Part shown: in pieces, positions 9,993-17,735 of the stretch
How the letters are laid out: each line of letters begins with the position of its first letter
Position numbering within the stretch: the first letter of the stretch is position 1
NCBI GenBank assembly: GCA_017882405.1
Contig: JADGPO010000020.1
Location: 1-25,429 of the forward strand
Direction of reading: 5' to 3'
DNA from: Solirubrobacteraceae bacterium
GTDB taxonomy: Bacteria > Actinomycetota > Thermoleophilia > Solirubrobacterales > Solirubrobacteraceae
Length of the DNA stretch: 25,429 nucleotides
The notes under the pieces: model-generated
Told to the model about the DNA's origin: nothing
The model's database searches: none
The model's input: only the letters and a program-made list of their open reading frames with translations
Position numbers and translations under genes: made by a program

Positions 9993-9999
9993 GCGTCCC

Positions 10000-10782
10000 C
10001 TAGACCGAGAGGCCCCCGTCAACGGGGACGGCGGCGCCCGTCAGGCCCGAGGACTCGGGGCCGGCGAGCCACACGAGCAGGGCCGCGACCTCGGAGGGTT
10101 CGAGCAGGCGCTCCACCGGCTGCTGGGAGGCGAACGCCTCGGCGTCGGCCAGGTCGTACAGGCGGGCTGACTCGTCGAGGATCGCCGTCCGGGTCGAGCC
10201 AGGGCAGATCGCGTTGGCGCTCACGCCCGTGCCCCGCAGCTCGATGGCCAGCGCGCGCACCGCACCGACCACGCCGGCCTTGGCCGCGCAGTAGGCGGCC
10301 AGCATCGGCAGCCCGCGGATGGCCGCTGTCGAGGCGACGGCGATGAAGCGGCCCTGGCGGGGCTCGGGGCGCCGCAGGAGCGCCGGGATCGCCACCCGGG
10401 CGCCCACCAGCACGCCGTCCAGGCAGGTGCTGAGCACCGCCCGCTCCTGCTCCACCGGCATATCCCACAGCGGCACCCCGCCGGCGATCACGCCGGCACC
10501 GGCGATGAACGCGTCCAGCCCGCCGTAGCGGCGCTCGGCGTCGCTGACCGCGGCCGCCATCCCTACGGCGTCGACGGCGTCGGCGACCACGACCTGCGCG
10601 CCGGTCGATCGTGCGACCGCATCGAGCTCGGCGCGGGTGGCCATCGGATAAGGGAGTCGCGGGTCATCGGCGCAGGCGTCGACAGCCACCACCGTCCAGC
10701 CGGCTTCGGTCAGGCCGGCGACCGTGGCCGCGCCGATCCCCCGGGCCGCGCCGGTGACGAGCGCTACCGATCCGTCAGCCAT
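10000..10782 (-). CDS. Mycofactocin-coupled SDR family oxidoreductase
   Basis: The predicted protein is 260 aa. The NAD-binding TGAARGIG lies at residues 10-17, the catalytic Ser at 151, and the YCAAK pair Tyr164/Lys168. A stretch around residues 41-60 containing YPMATRAELDAVA is an insertion typical of the SDR subfamilies that co-occur with mycofactocin. These enzymes hold NAD tightly and are thought to pass electrons to mycofactocin instead of exchanging NADH. Its start overlaps the end of mftE by 19 nt, so the two are almost surely co-translated. The alcohol substrate cannot be deduced. Subfamily placement rests on context and the insertion; SDR membership is certain. Confidence 0.9.
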   Translation of the reverse strand: MADGSVALVTGAARGIGAATVAGLTEAGWTVVAVDACADDPRLPYPMATRAELDAVARSTGAQVVVADAVDAVGMAAAVSDAERRYGGLDAFIAGAGVIAGGVPLWDMPVEQERAVLSTCLDGVLVGARVAIPALLRRPEPRQGRFIAVASTAAIRGLPMLAAYCAAKAGVVGAVRALAIELRGTGVSANAICPGSTRTAILDESARLYDLADAEAFASQQPVERLLEPSEVAALLVWLAGPESSGLTGAAVPVDGGLSV

Positions 10783-11438
10783 TCGCGCACCATACGTGCG
10801 ATCCGCTCCTGCTCGGCTTCCAGCAGCGCGCGCCCGCGGTCGGCGCTGGCGCCGGCCGGATCGCCGAGCACCCCGTTGGCGCTGGCCGCGCGGACGCCCT
10901 CCGCACGCAGGGTCGGCATCAGCTCCGGCAGCGGAGCCCGATTGCCGGCCTGCGCCCGGGCAAGGTCGACGCGCTCGGGCGCGATCGCCAGCATCAGCGA
11001 CGTCTCCAGCCGTCCGGCGTGCAGGTCGTCCGACCAGCGGGGAGTCCAGGCGCGCACGTCGCGCGCTTCGGCACGCAGCTGGCCGACCGCGTCAGACAGC
11101 GGCTGGGCGTTACCGCCGTGGGCACAGACGAACAGCACCCGCGGGAACGTCTCTGTCGCCGAGCGCCCCAGCTCGACCAGCACCCGCATGGTGGCCGGAC
11201 CCCCGATCGACAGCGTGCCCGCGAATCCCTGGTGCTCGCCCGAGGAGCCGTAGGGCACCGCTGGCGCCGCGAACACCCCCGGGATCTCGGACGCCAGGCG
11301 CCCGGCGAGCGCCTCGGCGATCTCTGTATCGGTGGTCAGCGGCAGGTGCGGCCCGTGCTGCTCGGTGGCACCGACGGGCACGGCCAGCAAAGAGGCGCCG
11401 GCGAGCGCGGGCCAGGTCGTGCTGGCCAGTGAGCTCAC
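10764..11438 (-). CDS. mftE: Mycofactocin precursor peptide peptidase, creatininase family
   Basis: The predicted protein is 224 aa, the usual size. VGATEQHGPHLPLTTDTEIA gives the creatininase-type metal ligands Glu26, His28 and Asp37; YGSSGEHQGFAGTLS and CAHGGNAQ follow in order. MftE cleaves the MftC-modified MftA to release the C-terminal Val-Tyr-derived dipeptide core (AHDP). The start is a GTG with AGGG about 6 nt upstream. It sits 48 nt after the small 67-aa gene that separates it from mftF, and overlaps the SDR gene downstream. No key residue appears missing. Confidence 0.93.
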   Translation of the reverse strand: MSSLASTTWPALAGASLLAVPVGATEQHGPHLPLTTDTEIAEALAGRLASEIPGVFAAPAVPYGSSGEHQGFAGTLSIGGPATMRVLVELGRSATETFPRVLFVCAHGGNAQPLSDAVGQLRAEARDVRAWTPRWSDDLHAGRLETSLMLAIAPERVDLARAQAGNRAPLPELMPTLRAEGVRAASANGVLGDPAGASADRGRALLEAEQERIARMVREWLTDR

Positions 11439-11486
11439 CTGACCCTACCCGGCCCGCCCGCGGTCACGAAGCCGGCGGAGGAGGCG

Positions 11487-11690
11487 CTACCGGCGGCCGT
11501 CCGGCGTCACGGTGCCAGGCATCTGCTCGCGCTCGGCGCGCTTGGCGCGGCGCTCGGCCGCTTCGGCCTTGAGCTCTCCCTGCCGGCCGGCGACCGCGGC
11601 CACGCGGGCGGCTCGTCGCTCCTCGGCGGTCGGTCGAAAGTGGCTCGTCTTGGTGGAACTGCCGCCTCTGTGCGTCTGTCCTTGTGCCAT
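11487..11690 (-). CDS. Small charged helical protein inserted in the mycofactocin cluster
   Basis: The predicted protein is 67 aa and starts MAQGQTHRGG, with GGAGG upstream of an ATG. Its core TAEERRAARVAAVAGRQGEL followed by KAEAAERRAKRAERE matches the 77-aa protein at 8266-8499 almost residue for residue. It is Ala/Arg/Glu-rich and likely one long helix. I know of no mft gene of this kind. It lies 128 nt downstream of mftF and 48 nt upstream of mftE on the same strand, in a cluster whose other genes are mostly within 20 nt of each other. Its own leader may therefore carry a promoter. Function unknown; options are a nucleic-acid-binding helper or an unrelated duplicated insertion. Confidence 0.7.
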   Translation of the reverse strand: MAQGQTHRGGSSTKTSHFRPTAEERRAARVAAVAGRQGELKAEAAERRAKRAEREQMPGTVTPDGRR

Positions 11691-11735
11691 TACTGCCTCC
11701 GGCGTTGCTCAGTGGACCATCGACGTCACGCGTTC
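11691..11735 (-). promoter_or_regulatory. 5' leader shared with the 77-aa paralogue
   Basis: This is the counterpart of the leader at 8500-8550: GAACGC, GTGACG, AGCAACGC and GGAGGCA occur in the same order before the ATG. The region further upstream (to 11818) also holds a short hairpin, CTCGG-8 nt-CCGAG, at 11753-11770. A promoter here would let the 67-aa gene and mftE be expressed apart from mftABCDF. Confidence 0.4.
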
Positions 11736-11818
11736 CGTACGTGGCGGCGACTCTCGGTGCCGTACCCGAGTAACGGTATACGACGACCCCGAGGGAACCC
11801 GCTTCCGAGAGATTCAGC

Positions 11819-13198
11819 TCACCGGCGTCTCCTGACGCTCGTCACCCGAGGGATCAACGGTCCCGCGGTGCGGGCGCGCAGGCAGCCGAGCCACACGCCG
11901 GTGGCATAGGCGAGATCGTCGGCGGTGCGGAGCGCGCCGTAGCGCAGCGGGTCAAGGCGCGGGCGCCGCTGCACCCAGTCGGCGGTGATCGACGCCGTCA
12001 GCGCCAGCCCGGTGACCCGCCGAGCGCGACGCGAGCGCAGCCCGGCGCTGAGCACCAACGGCGGATAGGCGCGCCATGCGGCGTCGAGGATCTGCTGGGT
12101 CCGGCGCAGGTTCGAGCGGGCGGCCAGGGCGAGCATCTGCCGGCGGGCTCCCGGTACGTCCGGCAACCGGGCGGCCAGGACCGCGGTGCACGAGATGCTC
12201 GCCAGCAGGGCGCCGCGAGGGCGACCGGCGGCCACCAGCGCCCACGGCGCCAGCGCCCACGCGGGCACGACGACGTGGCGCAACCGGCCGGGATGGCGCC
12301 GGGCGAGCGGGCCGGCCGAGGATCCATAGGCGATGCGCTGACCCAGCCACGCTCCGGCGGAGATCCGGTGAGGATGCTCGACGACCACGGTCGGCTCGTA
12401 GCGGACCGACCATCCCGCGGCCGCCAGGCGCCACACCAGGTCGACGTCCTCGCCGAAGCGCATCGCGGCGTCGAACCCGCCCACCTGCGCGAGCGCTTCC
12501 CGGCGGGTCACGAGCGCCGCCGCGGGCACGAAGCCGATCGGCTGCCCGGGACCGACGCTGCCGGCCGCATCTCCCAGGTCCAGCGGTGAGCGCACCGCCT
12601 CATAGGCGGCCAGTGCCCCGCGGCCGGCGGGCACGGCGATCCGAGGGGCGACCGCCGCTGTGCCGGCATCCTCGAAATGCCCGAGCAGCGACTCGAGCCA
12701 CCCGGCCGCCGGACGGGTGTCGGAGTCGACGAAGGCCACCAGCGGAGCGGTGGTGGCGGTCAGTCCGGCATTGCGGGCCCCGGCGGGTCCGGTGGCGACC
12801 GCCTGCCGGAGCACCCGCGCCCCTCCCTCCCTCGCGACCGAGGCGATCGCCTTCGGGTCGCTCGAGCCGTCGTCGACGACCACCACCTCGGCCGCGGGCC
12901 CGACCCGGGCCAGGCAGGCGGCAAGCAGATCAGGGCGATCCTGCGCGGCGATCACGACCGCGACGTCGGCGGGCGCCCACTGGCCCCCGTCCGGGAGGGG
13001 GTGCGCCAGGCCGGTGTCGATCAGTCGTCGGGCCAGACGCAGGGCGGCCGGGTGGTCGGTCACCGTGGCGCCGTCGCGCCACGCCGTGACCAGCCTCGCG
13101 CCCGCGGGCGTGAAACGCAGCATCCGTGCCGGCCGGCCGCCGAGCACGATCGCGCCGCCGGCCAGCAGGCGCGTCGAGCGGTCCAGCTGGAGCCTCAC
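11819..13198 (-). CDS. mftF: Mycofactocin glycosyltransferase
   Basis: The predicted protein is about 459 aa. A short N-terminal domain (to residue ~95) precedes a GT-A family 2 domain: VAVVIAAQDRPDLL, EVVVVDDGSSDP, GPAGARNAGL, LVAFVDSDTRP (the DxD metal site), then GFDAAMRFGEDVDLVWRL with the ED acid pair. A hydrophobic C-terminal region follows. MftF adds glucose units to premycofactocin, giving oligoglycosylated mycofactocins. The GTG at 13198 was chosen because it begins 8 nt after the mftD stop and gives the family's normal length; the open frame upstream is only the antisense-free shadow of mftD. Confidence 0.92.
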   Translation of the reverse strand: MRLQLDRSTRLLAGGAIVLGGRPARMLRFTPAGARLVTAWRDGATVTDHPAALRLARRLIDTGLAHPLPDGGQWAPADVAVVIAAQDRPDLLAACLARVGPAAEVVVVDDGSSDPKAIASVAREGGARVLRQAVATGPAGARNAGLTATTAPLVAFVDSDTRPAAGWLESLLGHFEDAGTAAVAPRIAVPAGRGALAAYEAVRSPLDLGDAAGSVGPGQPIGFVPAAALVTRREALAQVGGFDAAMRFGEDVDLVWRLAAAGWSVRYEPTVVVEHPHRISAGAWLGQRIAYGSSAGPLARRHPGRLRHVVVPAWALAPWALVAAGRPRGALLASISCTAVLAARLPDVPGARRQMLALAARSNLRRTQQILDAAWRAYPPLVLSAGLRSRRARRVTGLALTASITADWVQRRPRLDPLRYGALRTADDLAYATGVWLGCLRARTAGPLIPRVTSVRRRR

Positions 13199-13206
13199 CT
13201 CAGCGC

Positions 13207-14385
13207 TCAGGCCGGGACGCCGGCTCCCTGCGTGAAGCCCTCGGGAACCAGCACGTCGGAGGCTTGGAGCTCGTCGACCGAGGCGCGCCCCAGCCCGCGC
13301 AGCGCCGAGTCGATGCCGCCGTGGAAGATGTCGAGCACGTTCTCGACGCCCGCCTGGCCGTTGGCAGCCAGACCCCACAGGTAGGCGCGGCCGATCATCG
13401 TCGCCTGCGCGCCCAGCGCCAGCGCCTTGACCACGTCCGAGCCGCGGCGCACGCCGCTGTCGAGCATGACTTCGATCTGATTGCCGACGGCCTCGGCGAT
13501 CGCCGGCAGCGTGCGGATCGCGGCTGGCTGGCCGTCCAGGTTGTTGCCGCCGTGGTTGGACACCGCGATCGCGTTGGCCCCGATGTCGACGGCCCGCCGC
13601 GCGTCGTCGGGCCGGGCGATCCCTTTGATCATCACCGGGCCTTCCCACCACGAGACCAGCCAGCGCAGGTCCTCCCAGGTGGGCGGCGGGGTCTGCATCC
13701 ACTCTCCGTAGGCGGCGAAGAAGTTCGGCGGCTGCTCGCCCTTGATCGTCATGTTGGGGACCGTCAGCGGCGGCGGTCCTCCGGCGCGGGCGTAGGCCAG
13801 CAGCCACTGCGGGCGGATGATCGTCTCCGGCGCGAGGCTGAGCATCGTCTTGAGGTCCAGCTTGTCGGGGATTTTGGGGCTGCCCCAGTCGCGCATGTGC
13901 GAGAACTGCCAGTCCAGCGTGACGATCAGCCCCACCACACCGGCCCGCTTGGCCCGCTCCAGGCGCTCGGTCTGACGATCTCTGGATCCGCACCAGTAGG
14001 TCTGAAAGAACGTCTGCGGGTTGGCGGCGACCACGTCCTCCACGGGCTTTGACGCGAACGAGCTGAGCCCGATCGCCGTCCCGCGGGCGGCCGCCGCGCG
14101 GGCGACCGCCACCTCACCGTCGGGGTGCACCGCCTGCACGCCGGTGGGCGAGATGATCACCGGCAGCGCGATCCCCTGGCCCATCACCCGGGTGCCCAGG
14201 GCGCGCTCGGCGGGCGCCTCGGCGACGTGCGGGGCGAACCCCAGCTCGCCGAACGCCGCCAGGTTGTCGGCCAGCGTGGTGCCCCGTTCCGAGCCGGCGA
14301 TGGTCGCCATGTAAACGGACTTGGGCAGCGTCCGGCGGGCGCGGCGCTGCGCCTCGGCGACCGTCTCGAACCAACCGCCCGGCAT
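13207..14385 (-). CDS. mftD: Pre-mycofactocin synthase, FMN-dependent 2-hydroxy-acid dehydrogenase family
   Basis: The predicted protein is 392 aa, full length. It shows PVIISPTGVQAVHPDGEVAV, the FMN-contact region TFFQTYW, GLIVTLDWQ, VMIKGIARPDDAR, and AIAVSNHGGNNLDGQPA. In lactate-oxidase relatives the last motif is SNHGGRQLDG; the Asn-Asn version is typical of MftD. It oxidises the AHDP intermediate at its alpha-amine to give pre-mycofactocin, whose alpha-keto amide is the redox-active part. The ATG lies 6 nt after the mftC stop, indicating one operon. Confidence 0.93.
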   Translation of the reverse strand: MPGGWFETVAEAQRRARRTLPKSVYMATIAGSERGTTLADNLAAFGELGFAPHVAEAPAERALGTRVMGQGIALPVIISPTGVQAVHPDGEVAVARAAAARGTAIGLSSFASKPVEDVVAANPQTFFQTYWCGSRDRQTERLERAKRAGVVGLIVTLDWQFSHMRDWGSPKIPDKLDLKTMLSLAPETIIRPQWLLAYARAGGPPPLTVPNMTIKGEQPPNFFAAYGEWMQTPPPTWEDLRWLVSWWEGPVMIKGIARPDDARRAVDIGANAIAVSNHGGNNLDGQPAAIRTLPAIAEAVGNQIEVMLDSGVRRGSDVVKALALGAQATMIGRAYLWGLAANGQAGVENVLDIFHGGIDSALRGLGRASVDELQASDVLVPEGFTQGAGVPA

Positions 14386-14391
14386 CGCCGG

Positions 14392-15507
14392 CTACCCGAC
14401 GCGGAGCCGCTTGGAGTGCCCGGCCGGAACGAGCGGCCGAGCGCCGGCTGCGACCTTGACGAGCTCCAGCTCGCCGTGACCGAGCACGCACTCCGGATCA
14501 GGGCCGTCGAGCGGCATGCCGGTGAAGAACTTGGCCGCCATGCAACCCCCCTGGCACTTGTCATACAGACCGCAGGAGGCGCACGCCCCGGCGCTCCGGG
14601 GCTCGCGCAGCTCGGCGAACAGCGCCGAGTCGCGCCACACCCGTTCAAAGCCGCCCGCGTCGCGGACGTTACCGGCGAGGAACTCGTCGTGCAGCACGAA
14701 CGGGCAGGCGTACACGTCGCCGACCGGGTCGACCAGGCACACCACCCGCCCCGCACCGCACAGGTTCAGTCCGGGCAGCGGCTCTCCGAGCGCCGAAAGA
14801 TGGAAGAACGAGTCCCCGGTGAGCACGTCCGGTCGCTCGATCAGCCACTCGTACAGCTCGCGCTGCTGGGTCGCCGTGGGGTGCAGCTCGTCCCACACCG
14901 AGGCGCCGCGGCCCGAGGGGCGCAGCCGGGTGATCCGCAGCTGAGCGCCGTAGTCGGCGGCGATCCGCTCCAGGGCATCGAGCTCGGGGATGTTGTGGCG
15001 GGTGACGACGACCGAGATCTTGAACGGGCGCAAGCCGGCCTCGGCGAGCCGGTCCATCCCGCGACGTGCCAGCGCGTAGCTGCCGCGCCCGCGCACCGGG
15101 TCGTTGGTCTCCGGCGTGGCGCCGTCGATCGATATCTGCACGTCGAGGTAATCGGTGGCCGCGATCCTGGCCGCCGCCTCCTCGGTGATGAGCGCGCCGT
15201 TGGTGGAGAACTTGACCCCCACCTTGCGCTCGACGGCGTGGTCGACCAGATCCAGGAAGTCGCGGCGCACCAGCGGCTCGCCGCCGCCGACGTTGACGTA
15301 GAAGACGCGCATCCGTGCCAGCTCGTCGATCAGGCTCCGGCACTCCTCGGTGGAGAGCTCCCGCGGGTCGCGCTTGCCCGACGAGGACAGGCAGTGCGCG
15401 CAGGCCAGGTTGCAGCCGTAGGTGACCTCCCAGGTCAGGCAGATGGGGGCCTCGAGGCCGTGCTTGAAGTGGTCTCGCAGCTCCGGACTCGCGGTGTCAG
15501 CGGACAC
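14392..15507 (-). CDS. mftC: Mycofactocin radical SAM maturase
   Basis: The predicted protein is 371 aa. The radical SAM cluster motif is Cys32-x3-Cys36-x2-Cys39 in YGCNLACAHCLSSSGKRDP. NVGGGEPLVRRDF and VQISIDGATPETND are further barrel motifs. The C-terminal SPASM domain supplies cysteines in NLCGAGRVVCLV, DVYACPFV and CASCGLYDKCQGGCMAAKFF for auxiliary iron-sulfur clusters. MftC decarboxylates the C-terminal Tyr of MftA and then forms the Val-Tyr carbon-carbon link. Translation begins at GTG 15507 with an excellent GGAGGTGA upstream, and the first bases overlap the end of mftB by 11 nt. Confidence 0.95.
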   Translation of the reverse strand: MSADTASPELRDHFKHGLEAPICLTWEVTYGCNLACAHCLSSSGKRDPRELSTEECRSLIDELARMRVFYVNVGGGEPLVRRDFLDLVDHAVERKVGVKFSTNGALITEEAAARIAATDYLDVQISIDGATPETNDPVRGRGSYALARRGMDRLAEAGLRPFKISVVVTRHNIPELDALERIAADYGAQLRITRLRPSGRGASVWDELHPTATQQRELYEWLIERPDVLTGDSFFHLSALGEPLPGLNLCGAGRVVCLVDPVGDVYACPFVLHDEFLAGNVRDAGGFERVWRDSALFAELREPRSAGACASCGLYDKCQGGCMAAKFFTGMPLDGPDPECVLGHGELELVKVAAGARPLVPAGHSKRLRVG

Positions 15508-15778
15508 TGATCACCTCCGAGGCCTCGAGCGTGGCCAGCGCTCGCAGGATCTGCGCCCGGCGGTCAGCGCCGACTCCGTGTGCGTCCAGCGCCGCGTCGA
15601 CCGAAGGGTGCTCGCCGATGTCCTTCACGATCGCGGTCAGCTGGGGCGACTTGAGGAACGTCAGCCGGCGTGTGCCGTAGTGATAGAGCAGCGCACCGAA
15701 GCGCTCTGGCCGCAGCGCCAGGTCGGGGTGCAGCTCGTAGCGGCGGCCGGCGTCGAACGTCGCTTCGCTAGTAGACAC
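15497..15778 (-). CDS. mftB: Mycofactocin peptide chaperone (RRE protein)
   Basis: The predicted protein is 93 aa from a GTG at 15778, which lies inside the last codons of mftA (11-nt overlap). The sequence RRYELHPDLALRPERFGALL then YHYGTRRLTFLKSPQL is the hallmark of MftB, a small RiPP-recognition protein that binds the MftA leader and presents the core to MftC. Longer open frame upstream of this start is out-of-frame mftA and is discarded. The back-to-back overlaps mftA/mftB and mftB/mftC suggest translational coupling with fixed ratios. Confidence 0.92.
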   Translation of the reverse strand: MSTSEATFDAGRRYELHPDLALRPERFGALLYHYGTRRLTFLKSPQLTAIVKDIGEHPSVDAALDAHGVGADRRAQILRALATLEASEVISVR

Positions 15779-15920
15779 CGCACATGCCGTCGATCGAGAC
15801 CTCCTCGACGAGCAGCTCGTCGTCCACGACCTCGTCGTCCACGACCTCGTTCCCCTCGGGCTGGGCCGGCTTCGCCTCAGGCTCCAGCTCAGCTTGGGGT
15901 TCGGCTTGCGGCTCGGACAT
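15768..15920 (-). CDS. mftA: Mycofactocin precursor peptide
   Basis: The predicted peptide is 50 aa and ends in the diagnostic VSIDGMCGVY; the last Val-Tyr is the part that becomes the cofactor. The leader is unusually acidic, with an EPQA-type repeat (EPQAEPQAELEPEAK) and a VVDDE-VVDDE repeat that is matched by an exact 15-nt tandem duplication in the DNA. The ATG at 15920 has AGGAAAG upstream; the in-frame ATG at 15965 lacks a site and would add 15 residues with no family likeness. It is first in the mftABCDF run. The divergent gene upstream is a lipoprotein at 16206. Confidence 0.95.
   Translation of the reverse strand: MSEPQAEPQAELEPEAKPAQPEGNEVVDDEVVDDELLVEEVSIDGMCGVY
15816..15845. repeat. 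15-nt exact tandem duplication inside mftA
   Basis: The unit CTCGTCGTCCACGAC occurs twice in a row on the plus strand and encodes the two VVDDE units of the MftA leader. Confidence 0.85.
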
Positions 15921-16135
15921 GGCGCTTTCCTGCCCTTCGTTGGGGACGCCGAAACTATGCCACAACGTCGGCGCGGCATCGGCCGTCGGTGCGCAGGGGC
16001 GCGCGCATCAGGCGAAGCGTGCGGGGGTGCCACGCGCAGCGGCCCGAGCTGCGCCAGCGCGTCCTCGGTGAGCGGACGGCGCCAGCTCGACACCGGCTCC
16101 CAGGTGGCGATTCAGCCCGCCTGATCCCCTTCCGA

Positions 16136-16153
16136 TGTACGCAATTGCTTACA
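16136..16153. promoter_or_regulatory. 18-bp near-perfect palindrome, candidate operator between mftA and the lipoprotein gene
   Basis: The sequence is TGTA-C-GCAATTGC-T-TACA: two TGTA/TACA half sites around a perfect GCAATTGC core, with one mismatched pair. It is AT-richer than its surroundings. It lies 216 nt upstream of mftA and 53 nt upstream of the divergent lipoprotein gene. Dimeric regulators of TetR type control mft operons in mycobacteria (MftR), but no TetR gene is in the window, so the assignment to mft control is a guess. Confidence 0.45.
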
Positions 16154-16205
16154 CGTCCTTGGAAAGAGTTGGCTGCCTTTGGAGGCGGCCTGCGATCATC
16201 GAGAG

Positions 16206-16808
16206 ATGAGACGGGACCGCGCGGGACTTGCACTGGTCGCCGTCACGCTGGCGCTGTGCGGGTGCGGCTCGGGCACGTCGAAGCTCCTGCGCTCCAGCTC
16301 CAGCTCGGCCCGCGGGTCCGGTGGCGCTCCCGCAGCCGCCGTGAAGGTGATCCGAGGCTGGGCGGACGCCCTGCGCAGCGGGCGCGTGAGCGTCGCCGCG
16401 GCCTACTTCCGAATCCCCAGCGTGATCTACCTGGGGAGCGGGCCGCCGGTGCAAATCCAAAGCCGCGCGGAGGCGCAGCTCGCCAACGCGGCGCTTCCCT
16501 GCGGCGCGCAGCTGGTCTCGACACAGCGACTGGGTCGCTACGTCGATGCGCTCTTCCGACTCACCGATCGTCCCGGCCGAGGCGGTGCGGGCGGGTGCGG
16601 CTCAGGGGTCGGGACGACCGCACGGACCAACTTCCTGATCGAGCAGGGCCAGATCGTGGCGTGGCTGCGAGCGCCCGATCAGCCAGGCGACAACGGGACG
16701 CCGCGCAGCTCCCCGGCACCGGGGACCGCGCCCCCGACCGTGCCCGCGGCCCCGACCACGCCTACCCCCCCGGGGTCGACCCCCGGCGGCGGCACCCCGC
16801 TGGCATGA
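16206..16808 (+). CDS. Putative lipoprotein of unknown function
   Basis: The predicted protein is about 200 aa. MRRDRAGLALVAVTLALCGC is a positively charged, hydrophobic signal ending in a probable lipobox with the lipidated Cys at residue 20, followed by a Ser/Gly-rich spacer. The folded part (about residues 40-150) has VKVIRGWADALRSGRVSVAA and AAYFRIPSVIYLG, reminiscent of small NTF2-like extracellular domains, though this is not certain. The tail is Pro/Thr-rich (PPTVPAAPTTPTPPG), as in cell-wall-spanning regions. The ATG at 16206 is preferred over 16179 because it gives a clean signal peptide. It is divergent from mftA. Confidence 0.75.
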   Translation: MRRDRAGLALVAVTLALCGCGSGTSKLLRSSSSSARGSGGAPAAAVKVIRGWADALRSGRVSVAAAYFRIPSVIYLGSGPPVQIQSRAEAQLANAALPCGAQLVSTQRLGRYVDALFRLTDRPGRGGAGGCGSGVGTTARTNFLIEQGQIVAWLRAPDQPGDNGTPRSSPAPGTAPPTVPAAPTTPTPPGSTPGGGTPLA

Positions 16809-16844
16809 CCTGGGCACCCGCAGGCTTATAGATTTGATCGTCCG

Positions 16845-17735
16845 ATGACGCGAACGAACCTCGCATTCACCTCGGCTGGCGTCGAGTGCGCCGCCTGGCT
16901 GTACCGGCCCGACGGCGACGGTCCACACCCGATCGTGGTGATGGCCCACGGGTTCTCGGCCACCCGCGACCAGCGCCTGGACGCCTACGCCGAGCGCTTC
17001 TGCGCCGCCGGGGTGGGCGCGCTGGTGTTCGACTACCGCCACTTCGGCGCCAGCGGAGGGGAGCCGCGCCAGCTGCTGGACATCGGCCGCCAGCAGGCGG
17101 ACTACCGCGCGGCGATCGCGCACGCGCGGTCGATCGACTGGGTCGACGCGGCGCGTGTGGCCCTGTTCGGCTCCTCGTTCTCCGGCGGCCACGTGCTGGC
17201 GGTCGCCGCCGGGGATGCGCTGATCGCGGCCGTCGTGGCGCAGTGCCCGTTCACCGACGGCCTGGCGACGCTGGCCACCCTGGACGCGAAGAGCATCGCG
17301 CGCGTGACCGTCGCGGGGCTCGGCGATCAGCTGGGCGCGCTCGCCGGCCGCCCGCCCCGCTACGTCCCCGCGGTCGGCCCGCCGGGATCGTTCGCGTTCA
17401 TGACCACGCCGGACTCAGAGCCCGGCTTCGCCGGGCTGACATCGGCCCAGACCGGCTGGGTGAACCGAGTCGCAGCGCGGGTGGGATTGCGCCTGGCCGC
17501 GTACCGTCCCGGGCGCGCCGCCGCGCGCCTGGCCTGTCCGGTCCTGTTCTGCGTGTGTGATGAAGACGCCATCACCCCGGCTCGCCAGACGCTCAAGTAC
17601 GCCGCGGCCGTACCGCTCGGCGAGGTCAAGCGGTATCCGGTCGGCCACTTCGAGATCTACGTCGGAGAGCCGTTCGAGCGGGCGGTGGCCGACCAGACCG
17701 AGTTCCTCACCCGAGCGCTGCACGTGAGCGCATGA
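16845..17735 (+). CDS. Alpha/beta hydrolase
   Basis: The predicted protein is 296 aa. PIVVMAHGFSATRDQRLDAY gives the oxyanion-hole region, VFDYRHFGASGG is the usual following strand, the nucleophile is Ser113 in GSSFSGGH, the acid lies in VCDEDAITPA and the His in YPVGHFEIY. The overall pattern matches DLH/FrsA-like serine hydrolases acting on esters or related bonds; the substrate is unknown. It starts 36 nt after the lipoprotein stop, and its last 4 nt (ATGA) overlap the J-domain gene, so these two are translated together. Confidence 0.88.
   Translation: MTRTNLAFTSAGVECAAWLYRPDGDGPHPIVVMAHGFSATRDQRLDAYAERFCAAGVGALVFDYRHFGASGGEPRQLLDIGRQQADYRAAIAHARSIDWVDAARVALFGSSFSGGHVLAVAAGDALIAAVVAQCPFTDGLATLATLDAKSIARVTVAGLGDQLGALAGRPPRYVPAVGPPGSFAFMTTPDSEPGFAGLTSAQTGWVNRVAARVGLRLAAYRPGRAAARLACPVLFCVCDEDAITPARQTLKYAAAVPLGEVKRYPVGHFEIYVGEPFERAVADQTEFLTRALHVSA

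Noticed and set aside
13199..13993. N-terminal extension of the mftF frame giving 724 aa
   Set aside because: The extension overlaps mftD in another frame and has no glycosyltransferase likeness; GTG 13198 gives the normal length.
15779..16093. N-terminal extension of mftB to 198 aa
   Set aside because: It covers mftA out of frame and reads as Arg/Ser-rich shadow sequence.
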